This document shows positions 1-5,815 of a stretch of DNA of 28,813 nucleotides, piece by piece. The position numbers and the translations under genes are program-made. Under the pieces are notes generated by a model that made no database searches, was not told the DNA's origin, and saw nothing but the letters and a program-made list of their open reading frames with translations. This DNA is from an uncultured Eggerthellaceae bacterium (GTDB lineage Bacteria > Actinomycetota > Coriobacteriia > Coriobacteriales > Eggerthellaceae), in assembly GCA_934648845.1 (NCBI GenBank), contig CAKUFS010000029.1, positions 1 to 28,813 of the forward strand. Reading direction: 5' to 3'. Position 1 is the stretch's first letter. Every line of letters starts with the position of its first letter.

Positions 1-5
1 AATTC

Positions 6-362
6 TGGTGGAGGCGCGGAGAATCGAACTCCGGTCCATACTAGATCCCCCACAGGGCTCTACAAGCTTGTCCAACGATTTGAGTTCGGGTGCGAAACGC
101 CCGTTGGCGGGCTTTTGTGCATCCTAGCTGGTTCAATCTTAGCTTAGCTCATACCAACGACGTAGCTAAGCGCATTTCCCTAAAATGACGCGTTCCCCGA
201 AGCGGGAAAAATCCGGGTTCAGCGGCCCTGTGCAATTAAGCAGCGAGAGCGTAAGTTTTTTGAGTTTTGCCAATTAATTTGACAGTACCCCTGTTTAGCG
301 TGGCGAGGAGACCACGGCTTGCTCCCTATGTAAAACCTACCATGTCGAAACCAGTCGCCCCC
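6..362 (-). ncRNA. ssrA: transfer-messenger RNA (tmRNA)
   Basis: Rescues ribosomes stalled on broken mRNA by acting first as an alanyl-tRNA and then as a short mRNA. Read on the minus strand, the 5' end is GGGGGCGACTGGTTTCGAC (362 downward) and the 3' end is a T-arm (CGGAG-TTCGATT-CTCCG) followed by CGCCTCC-A-CCA ending at 6. The ends form a 7-bp acceptor stem with a G3.U70 wobble, the alanine identity element, and CCA is encoded. The length of 357 nt is normal for one-piece tmRNA. An internal tag ORF ends in YALAA-stop, and several stem-loops consistent with pseudoknots lie between the tag and the 3' half. It is transcribed away from rpsB. No convincing minus-strand promoter was found; an AT-rich TATTAT (404-409, minus) is only a weak -10 candidate. 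Confidence 0.97.
236..271 (-). other. tmRNA proteolysis-tag reading frame
   Basis: Minus-strand codons GGC AAA ACT CAA AAA ACT TAC GCT CTC GCT GCT TAA. With the alanine carried by tmRNA itself this gives the tag AGKTQKTYALAA. The ALAA ending is the usual signal for ClpXP/ClpAP-type proteases. I chose GGC as the resume codon because the resulting AGKT start matches the tag start I know from Bacillus subtilis. The stop codon and the C-terminal residues are read directly; the resume codon is inferred. Confidence 0.85.
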
Positions 363-713
363 AAAGTAAAACTTCGTATTTCAAGCACATGCAAAACGCC
401 ACCATAATAAGTACCAATGGCAACGTGAACGCAATGCAAGCGCGTCAAACGAAGCAGGGGAGAAGGCCCCACCTTTTCAAAGTGCGCCAATAATTGTATG
501 CTTTGTGTGCAGGATGTCAAGCGCTGCACCTCGTTTCGCCATCTTTTGTTGCCTTTTTGCAATAAATTGCTTGCATATTTTTCCAATGGCTCCTAAAATA
601 GAACGGTTTCTAATCACACATGCTTGCGCGACCTGCACCGCTAGTGGCCACCAGAAAAAGGCTGCGGACCCCAGGGATGACCGCGAGCAGAGGACTAACG
701 AATGGAGAAAGCT
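363..713. other. ssrA-rpsB divergent intergenic region
   Basis: About 350 bases without a credible gene between the 5' end of tmRNA and the rpsB start. It should hold the minus-strand ssrA promoter and the plus-strand rpsB promoter. Only the latter (571-599) is clear. Short reading frames here have no ribosome-binding site and are not supported. The last roughly 108 bases would be the rpsB mRNA leader, where S2 autoregulation could act, but I could not assign a specific fold. Confidence 0.7.
571..599 (+). promoter_or_regulatory. rpsB-tsf promoter
   Basis: TTGCAT (571-576), a 17-base spacer and TAAAAT (594-599) make a good housekeeping-sigma promoter. Transcription would start near 606 and leave a leader of about 108 bases before rpsB. 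Confidence 0.65.
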
Positions 714-1475
714 ATGGCAAAGATCAGCATTGCCAGCCTGCTTGACGCGGGCGCGCACTTCGGTCATCAGACCCGCCGTTGGAACCCCAAGATGAAGCCC
801 TACATCTTCGGTCATCGCGGCGACATCTACATCATCGACCTCAAGAAGACCCTCATCGGCATGGACGAAGCTTATACCGCTGTGTCCAACATCGCTCGCA
901 AGGGCGGCACCGTGCTGTTCGTGGGTACCAAGAAGCAGGCTCAGGAAGCAGTGACCGAGGCTGCAAATCGCTGCGGTCAGCCTTACGTGAACGCTCGTTG
1001 GCTGGGTGGCATGCTCACCAACTTCGCCACCATTCGCTCTCGCGTACAGCGTATGGAAGAGCTGGAAGCTATGCAGTCCGACGGCCGCATGGCTCTGCTG
1101 CCGAAGAAGGAGCAGGCTATCCTGGGTAAGGAACTTGCCAAGCTGCAGACCAACCTCAACGGTATCCGCAACATGACGCGCGTTCCCGATGCTATCTTCA
1201 TCATCGATACGAACCGCGAAGCTTTGGCTATCAACGAGGCAAAGCGCCTGCACATCCCCGTTATTGGCACGCTTGACACGAACTGCGATCCCGATGAAGT
1301 TGCATACGGCATTCCCTGCAACGATGACGCTATCCGTTCCGTGCGTCTGATGGCCGACTTCATTGCCGACGCTGTTTTAGCTGGTGGCGTTGCTCCCGTG
1401 ACCGCCGCTGAAATGGCTCCGGAAGCTGCTGAAGAAGCTGCTGCCGAGGCTGCGGAGGCTCCTGCTGCTGAATAA
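714..1475 (+). CDS. rpsB: 30S ribosomal protein S2
   Basis: Component of the small ribosomal subunit, bound near the 16S head-body junction and needed for S1 recruitment where S1 is present. The protein begins MAKISIASLLDAGAHFGHQ and contains the family blocks TRRWNPKM, YIIDLKKT, VGTKKQAQ, NARWLGGMLTNF and FIIDTNREALAINEA. From ATG 714 it is 253 aa, close to the usual size. GGAG at 704-707, spaced 6 bases, favours ATG 714 over an in-frame ATG at 702 that lies on the ribosome-binding site itself. The C-terminus is an alanine/glutamate-rich tail that varies within the family. It is first in an operon with tsf, 81 bases downstream, and S2 is known to repress rpsB-tsf in some bacteria. Confidence 0.98.
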   Translation: MAKISIASLLDAGAHFGHQTRRWNPKMKPYIFGHRGDIYIIDLKKTLIGMDEAYTAVSNIARKGGTVLFVGTKKQAQEAVTEAANRCGQPYVNARWLGGMLTNFATIRSRVQRMEELEAMQSDGRMALLPKKEQAILGKELAKLQTNLNGIRNMTRVPDAIFIIDTNREALAINEAKRLHIPVIGTLDTNCDPDEVAYGIPCNDDAIRSVRLMADFIADAVLAGGVAPVTAAEMAPEAAEEAAAEAAEAPAAE

Positions 1476-1513
1476 CGCAGCATTTCACCTGCTATTGCAC
1501 TGTAAAATTTCCC

Positions 1514-1534
1514 GGGCGGCGCGCTGTGCCGCCC
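1514..1534 (+). promoter_or_regulatory. rpsB-tsf intercistronic hairpin
   Basis: GGGCGGC (1514-1520), a 7-base loop and GCCGCCC (1528-1534) form a perfect GC-rich 7-bp stem. No T-run follows, so it is more likely an RNA-processing/stability element or partial attenuator than a full terminator. Confidence 0.6.
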
Positions 1535-1556
1535 TCCATTGAGAAAGGAACGAGCT

Positions 1557-2420
1557 ATGGCTGATATCACCGCTTCTATGGTTAAAGAGCTTCGCCAGAT
1601 GACCGACGCTGCCATGATGGAGTGCAAGAAGGCTTTGGTCGAAGCTGAAGGCGATATGGACAAGGCTGTTGACATTCTTCGCACCCGTGGTTTGGCTGCT
1701 GTTGCCAAGAAGGCTGGCCGTGCTACGAATGAAGGCGTTGTTTGGCCCGTTGTTGCCGCCGATGCTAAGTCCGCTATCATCTTTGAGATGAACTGCGAGA
1801 CTGACTTCGTTTCTGGCAACGCCAAGTACAAAGAGTATGCTCAGCGCATTGGTGCTGCTGCTCTGGCTGCAAAGCCAGCTGATATGGACGCTTTCAAGGC
1901 TGCCAAGGGCGAAGACGGCGTGACGGTTGAGGAAATCCTCACTGATGCTATTCATATTCTGGGCGAGAACATTCAGGTTGCTCGCTTTGAGCTTATTGAG
2001 GCCGATGCCATTGCCTCTTACATCCACATGGGTGGCAAGATTGGCGTTGTTGTGACGTTCGACACCGATTGCGATGCAACTTCTGAAGCCTTTACCGAAT
2101 ATGGTCACGGCGTTGCTATGCAGGTCGCTGCTGACAACCCCGTTGCCGTTGACGCTTCTGGCGTTGATGAGGCGCTGGTTGCTCACGAGCGCGAGATCTA
2201 CATGGCTCAGGCTGCTGAGTCTGGCAAGCCGCAGAACATCCAGGAAAAGATGGTCGAAGGCCGCATCAACAAGTACCTGGCCGAGGTTACGCTGGTTGGC
2301 AAGTCCTACATCAAGGATCCTGACCTGAGCATCGCTCAGCTCACCGAGAAGACCGCTAAGGAACTCGGCGGCTCCATCAAGATTACGGGATATCGTCGTC
2401 TTTGCGTGGGTGGCGAATAG
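1557..2420 (+). CDS. tsf: elongation factor Ts
   Basis: Guanine-nucleotide exchange factor that recycles EF-Tu from the GDP to the GTP form. The 287-aa product has the N-terminal UBA-like module (VKELRQMTDAAMMECKKAL), the RTRGLAAVAKKAGR stretch and the core signature NCETDFVSGN that contacts EF-Tu, then the C-terminal dimerisation part. The ATG at 1557 is preceded by AAAGGA with good spacing; the upstream in-frame ATG at 1539 has no such site and would add six residues not found in the family. It follows rpsB as is usual, but pyrH and frr do not follow here. Instead a hairpin-rich 3' region and a strong terminator end the operon. Confidence 0.98.
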   Translation: MADITASMVKELRQMTDAAMMECKKALVEAEGDMDKAVDILRTRGLAAVAKKAGRATNEGVVWPVVAADAKSAIIFEMNCETDFVSGNAKYKEYAQRIGAAALAAKPADMDAFKAAKGEDGVTVEEILTDAIHILGENIQVARFELIEADAIASYIHMGGKIGVVVTFDTDCDATSEAFTEYGHGVAMQVAADNPVAVDASGVDEALVAHEREIYMAQAAESGKPQNIQEKMVEGRINKYLAEVTLVGKSYIKDPDLSIAQLTEKTAKELGGSIKITGYRRLCVGGE

Positions 2421-2580
2421 TTCGAAGCGCCTAGGCTGATTACTACGCGCTTGACGCTTCGCTCACGAAATCTCGCGGCACCTAAGGCCAGCTCGATTTC
2501 GTGCCGCGTGTATTAATTCAGCCGATGCACTCCGAACGAGCTGCATCGATAGCTTCGCCTTCGCGGTAACAGAGCATTTG

Positions 2581-2610
2581 AGAAAAGCACCTTCGGGTGC
2601 TTTTCTTTTT
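2581..2610 (+). terminator. intrinsic terminator of rpsB-tsf
   Basis: AGAAAAGCACC (2581-2591), a TTCG tetraloop and GGTGCTTTTCT (2596-2606), an 11-bp perfect stem, followed by more T residues. Confidence 0.93.
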
Positions 2611-2715
2611 GCCTGTATAATGCGGTTGCGTGCGGACGGAAGAAGTCGAAATGTTGACAAAAGGTGGGGTAATTTGTCATCAAAGACCGCCGAAGAGATT
2701 TGCCGACTGTTCAAC

Positions 2716-2721
2716 TATAAT
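2716..2721 (+). promoter_or_regulatory. TATAAT -10 box placed for a leaderless xerD mRNA
   Basis: A perfect TATAAT ends 6 bases before the xerD ATG at 2728, so transcription would start at or within a base of the start codon. No Shine-Dalgarno sequence precedes the ATG. No good -35 box sits at 16-18 bases, which lowers confidence. Confidence 0.5.
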
Positions 2722-2727
2722 GGGTGC

Positions 2728-3627
2728 ATGGGACAATTGGCAAAAGATTTTCTTTCCTACTTGCGCATCGAACGAGGCAGTGCCGATAAAACAATCGAGG
2801 CGTACGGCCGTGACCTGCGCAAATTCGAGGAATATTTGAACGAGCGCGGTGTTTCGCTTGAACATGCGCAGCGAAGCGACATCGTTGAATTTCAAAACGA
2901 CTTAAGCGAACAAGGTTTTGCCGCAACAAGCATTAAACGCACGCTTTCCACCATCAAAGGTTTCTTCAAATTTCTGGTACGCGAGGATTATCGCGAAGAT
3001 AATCCGGCCGATGTCCTCTATCCGCCGAAAACCCCGCAGCTTCTCCCTGATGTTTTGAGCGTCGATCAAGTAACGGAGCTTCTTGACCAGCCATTTCCTG
3101 CTACTTCAGCCGGTCTTCGTGATAAGGCGATCTTGGAACTGCTTTACGGTTGCGGCTTACGTGTGAGCGAGCTCACCGGTCTGAATTTGCACGATATCCA
3201 ATTTGATCAGGGCTTTTTGCGTGTGCGCGGAAAAGGCGACAAAGATCGTATTTCTCCCATTTCGGGTGCGGCTGCTCGCGCGCTCGATGAGTATCTGCGC
3301 AATGCGCGAGCAGAGCTTTCCTTAGCGGGGGAGCGTCCCACGCCCGCGGTGTTCTTGAACACGCGCGGAACGCGGCTTTCCCGTCAAAGCGTCCATAAAA
3401 TCGTGGCAAACGCGGGGCATGTCGTTGGCGTGAAAGGGTTGCATCCCCATACGTTACGGCATTCGTATGCAACGCATATGCTCGAAGGGGGAGCGGATTT
3501 GCGCACTATCCAAGAAATCTTGGGCCATTCCGATATCTCCACCACGCAAATCTACACGCATGTCAGCCGTACCCATATTCGCGAAGAGTATCTGAACGCT
3601 CATCCGCGCGCCCATGTGAAGCCCTGA
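2728..3627 (+). CDS. xerD: site-specific tyrosine recombinase, XerD type
   Basis: Resolves chromosome dimers at dif sites, normally together with a XerC partner, in the cytoplasm. The 299-aa protein has an N-terminal core-binding SAM-like domain (about 1-90) and a C-terminal catalytic domain with the full set of residues: R145 (GLRVSEL), K169 (GKGDKDR), H241 and R244 (HTLRHSYATHML), H267 (LGHSDIS) and nucleophile Y276 (IYTHVS). The C-terminal REEYLNAHPRA is typical of XerD rather than of phage integrases. I chose ATG 2728 because the family starts just before LAKDFLSYL; the longer frame from 2578 runs through the upstream terminator. It is monocistronic between two terminators. No att-like repeats or cargo genes flank it, so a mobile-element integrase is unlikely. 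XerC versus XerD is assigned by resemblance only. Confidence 0.93.
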   Translation: MGQLAKDFLSYLRIERGSADKTIEAYGRDLRKFEEYLNERGVSLEHAQRSDIVEFQNDLSEQGFAATSIKRTLSTIKGFFKFLVREDYREDNPADVLYPPKTPQLLPDVLSVDQVTELLDQPFPATSAGLRDKAILELLYGCGLRVSELTGLNLHDIQFDQGFLRVRGKGDKDRISPISGAAARALDEYLRNARAELSLAGERPTPAVFLNTRGTRLSRQSVHKIVANAGHVVGVKGLHPHTLRHSYATHMLEGGADLRTIQEILGHSDISTTQIYTHVSRTHIREEYLNAHPRAHVKP

Positions 3628-3747
3628 CGAAATCATTAAAAAAGCGCGCTGCTCATATGCTTGCACCTGCGCATCTTTCACCGGCTTTCACGGCGTCATT
3701 CCCATCTAAAAAATAAATAGCATCTCTATCAAAAATAGTGCGTATCC

Positions 3748-3777
3748 ATCGCCTCGTTGAAAAACGGGGCGATTTTT
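3748..3777 (+). terminator. intrinsic terminator of xerD
   Basis: ATCGCCTCGT (3748-3757), a 6-base loop and ACGGGGCGAT (3764-3773), a 10-bp stem with one G.U pair, followed by a T-run to 3777. It insulates xerD from the dcw promoter that follows directly. Confidence 0.9.
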
Positions 3778-3787
3778 GTGCCATGTG

Positions 3788-3851
3788 TGGGAAATTGAAC
3801 ATAAATGGGTGGGTTTGGGTTGTTTTGTGGGGAAAAGTGTTTATACTGGGT
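3788..3851 (+). promoter_or_regulatory. dcw promoter region with TGGG repeats (candidate MraZ operator)
   Basis: TGGG motifs start at 3788, 3806, 3816, 3828 and 3847. The pair at 3806/3816 is TGGGT-N5-TGGGT, the arrangement bound by MraZ in Escherichia coli. A -10 candidate TATACT (3842-3847) and a weak -35 TTGTTT (3820-3825, spacer 16) overlap the repeats. The mraZ start is about 50 bases downstream. MraZ autoregulation is established elsewhere; that it happens here is inference. Confidence 0.6.
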
Positions 3852-3897
3852 CATACGGAAAGCAAAGGGCGTACTGTCTGCGAAAGGAGGTAACACG

Positions 3898-4335
3898 GTG
3901 ATCGACCTTATGGGCCAATACAGCTACAAGGTTGACGCTAAGGGCCGTGTTGCGCTTCCGCCGAAGTTTGCCAAAGAGCTTTCCAAGGAATTGATTGTGA
4001 CGTTGAATCCTGACAAAACCTGTCTGCTGCTTTTCGAACCCGAGGGCTTCAATGAGTGGGTGAAGCGCTTCTTCGAAAGCGATGGCGGTTTCCAGCAATC
4101 CAATCCGCGCCACGAGAAAATCAGAAGTGTGTTGAAAGGCCGTGCAAAAGAAATTGAAACGGACTCCGCCGGCCGTATCAACATTCCTTCCGATCAACGC
4201 GAGGCGGCAGGCATTGGCTCTACGGCCGTGTTCATTGGCAACACCGGCTACGTTGAGATCTGGGATCCTCAGGCACGCGAAGCATTCGAATCCGATATCG
4301 ATTTGGCAGCTCTACTTTACGGCACTGCCGAATAG
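3898..4335 (+). CDS. mraZ: transcriptional regulator MraZ
   Basis: DNA-binding regulator of the dcw cluster and usually its first gene. The 145-aa product is the normal family length and has two AbrB/MazE-like halves, each with the family DxxxR motif: DAKGR (13-17) and DSAGR (89-93). Start GTG 3898 is chosen because AAAGGAGG (3883-3890), nearly perfect for the 16S anti-Shine-Dalgarno, lies 7 bases upstream and the protein then begins MIDLMGQYSYKVDAKGR like its homologues. A longer frame reaches back to 3805 through the promoter and is not credible. TGGG repeats upstream suggest autoregulation. rsmH starts 4 bases after the stop. Confidence 0.96.
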   Translation: MIDLMGQYSYKVDAKGRVALPPKFAKELSKELIVTLNPDKTCLLLFEPEGFNEWVKRFFESDGGFQQSNPRHEKIRSVLKGRAKEIETDSAGRINIPSDQREAAGIGSTAVFIGNTGYVEIWDPQAREAFESDIDLAALLYGTAE

Positions 4336-4339
4336 CACC

Positions 4340-5302
4340 TTGACTGAAGAATTTAGGCACATACCCGTCCTGCTCCCCGAGTGCCTCGATGCACTCGCGC
4401 TCAAATCACACACCGTATTCGTGGATTCCACGCTCGGTGGGGCAGGGCATTCCCTGGAAGTGGCCAAGCGCCTTGGTCCGGAAGGAATGCTCATCGGCAT
4501 CGATCAAGATGACGTGGCGCTTGCCGCTGCGCAAACTCGGCTTGAATCGCTGCCCGATGAAACGCGTCCGCAGCTTGCCTTGTTGAAAGGCAACTTCGGG
4601 AACATGGATGAGCTTTTGATGAGCATTCCTGTTCCCGGTATCGACGCGGTTCTTTTCGACCTAGGTGTTTCTTCCGTGCAGATTGACACGCCAGACCGGG
4701 GCTTTTCCTTCAAGGAGGATTGCCCGTTGGATATGCGTATGGATGGTTCGGGTAAACTCACTACTTTAACCGCAGCAGAGATCGTCAACACTTATACCGC
4801 AGCAGATCTCACTCGAATCATTCGCAGCTATTCCGACGAACGGTGGGCAAGTCGCATTGCGCAGTTCATTGTGGCCGCGCGTCAACGTCAGCCTATCGAA
4901 ACAAGCGGGCAGCTCGTGGAAATCATCAAGAGCGCCATTCCCGCTTCGGCGCGCCGCGCTGGCGGACATCCTGCAAAGCGCACGTTCCAGGCACTGCGCA
5001 TCGAGGTAAACGATGAGCTGGGCGTTTTGAAGCGAGGTCTGGAGGCAGCCGTTCGTTGGCTGAACCCCGGGGGCCGCATTGCGGTCATAACGTATCACTC
5101 CCTGGAGGATCGCATTGTAAAGGACCTCTTTGCCGAGTATGCGAATCGCTGCACGTGTCCGCCCGATTTGCCGGTGTGTGCTTGTGGCCACGCGCCTCTG
5201 CTCAAGCAGATAAGTCGCAAGCCTATTCTTCCTACCAAGGACGAAATTGAAAGAAATCCGCGCTCTCGCAGCGCGAAATTGAGAGTCGCAGAAAAGTTAT
5301 AA
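4340..5302 (+). CDS. rsmH: 16S rRNA (cytosine(1402)-N(4))-methyltransferase
   Basis: Methylates N4 of C1402 in the ribosomal P site using S-adenosylmethionine (former name MraW). From TTG 4340 the product is 320 aa, normal for the family, starting TEEFRHIPVLLPECLDAL. The methyltransferase fold shows DSTLGGAGHS (29-38) and GIDQD (53-57) for cofactor binding, later FDLGVSSVQID, and the C-terminal NPGGRIAVITYHSLEDRIVKD. The only ATG in frame upstream (4142) would overlap mraZ by nearly 200 bases. No Shine-Dalgarno precedes the TTG, so translation probably depends on ribosomes finishing mraZ, whose stop is 4 bases away. The gene is certain; the exact start is moderately sure. Confidence 0.94.
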   Translation: MTEEFRHIPVLLPECLDALALKSHTVFVDSTLGGAGHSLEVAKRLGPEGMLIGIDQDDVALAAAQTRLESLPDETRPQLALLKGNFGNMDELLMSIPVPGIDAVLFDLGVSSVQIDTPDRGFSFKEDCPLDMRMDGSGKLTTLTAAEIVNTYTAADLTRIIRSYSDERWASRIAQFIVAARQRQPIETSGQLVEIIKSAIPASARRAGGHPAKRTFQALRIEVNDELGVLKRGLEAAVRWLNPGGRIAVITYHSLEDRIVKDLFAEYANRCTCPPDLPVCACGHAPLLKQISRKPILPTKDEIERNPRSRSAKLRVAEKL

Positions 5303-5317
5303 GGCCGAGGCATTCCG

Positions 5318-5800
5318 TTGCCTCGTGAAAGTGAGAAATTCGTGGCAACCGCTGCTCGTGCATATCAAGATTCAAGGTTCGAAAGGGCGTATCAGCCTTC
5401 TCGTCCTGGCGTGCGCGTGCATACTACGCATCAGCGACAGGAAGGCGCATCGACAAATACCCTGATAGCTGCTGCTGCCTTTGCGATGGTTATTGCGGTT
5501 GTCTTTGCAATTTTCGCTGCAGTGCACGTTATTCTTGACTCCGCATCTGTTACGCTTTCCATGGAATCCCAGAAAGTTGCTTCGGAACTGGTTGACGCGC
5601 GCCACGAGGGCAGCTTGCTTGAAGTCGAAGTGAGCGCGCTTTCCAATCCTACGCGTATTCAGGAAGCAGCAAACGATTTGGGCATGATTTCTCCCGAGAC
5701 GGCTACCGTTATCAAGCTCGGTGAAGATGTTGTGGTTACGAACGCGCAAGGGGATCTTTCGTTGGCGGGAAGCCTTAGGGTTGTAGCACGCAACTCGTAA
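5318..5800 (+). CDS. ftsL: FtsL/DivIC-like septum component
   Basis: Small bitopic membrane protein at the ftsL position between rsmH and ftsI. FtsL-type proteins bind FtsQ and the FtsW-FtsI pair and help activate septal synthesis. The 160-aa product has a basic cytoplasmic N-terminus (about 1-45), one hydrophobic span (about 49-72, rich in A, V, I and F), and an extracytoplasmic region with a short coiled-coil-like stretch (SMESQKVASELVDARHEG and onward) ending in NDLGMISPE, which resembles the end of the FtsL/DivIC coil. Sequence conservation in this family is low, so the name rests on topology and position. TTG 5318 has GAGG (5307-5310) at 7 bases; GTG 5342 is an alternative start. Confidence 0.75.
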   Translation: MPRESEKFVATAARAYQDSRFERAYQPSRPGVRVHTTHQRQEGASTNTLIAAAAFAMVIAVVFAIFAAVHVILDSASVTLSMESQKVASELVDARHEGSLLEVEVSALSNPTRIQEAANDLGMISPETATVIKLGEDVVVTNAQGDLSLAGSLRVVARNS

Positions 5801-5815
5801 GGAGGGTTTTCCTTC

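Larger units (their letters stand above)
2421..2727. other. tsf-xerD intergenic region
   Basis: About 307 bases without a credible gene. It holds overlapping inverted repeats (2465-2508), a 7-bp hairpin CGATGCA/TGCATCG (2523-2529 with 2542-2548), the tsf terminator (2581-2610), a TTGACA (2654-2659) without a matching -10, and a TATAAT just before xerD. Confidence 0.7.

Noticed and set aside
363..440. ssrA promoter on the minus strand
   Set aside because: TATTAT (404-409) has no -35 at correct spacing; TTGCAT-N17-TTTTAC would put the start too close to the mature 5' end. Left unassigned.
505..795. Plus-strand open frame overlapping the rpsB start
   Set aside because: No ribosome-binding site, crosses the rpsB promoter and leader, and no recognisable domain.
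477..1253. Long minus-strand open frame opposite rpsB
   Set aside because: It is antisense to a certain gene, explained by codon bias of S2; no family features or ribosome-binding site.
2578..2727. N-terminal extension of the XerD frame
   Set aside because: It runs through the tsf terminator and adds residues not found in XerD; the family N-terminus matches ATG 2728.
2728..3627. Possibility that the tyrosine recombinase is a phage or island integrase
   Set aside because: Complete XerD-type sequence, no flanking att-like repeats, no adjacent tRNA, no cargo genes and neighbours of housekeeping type.
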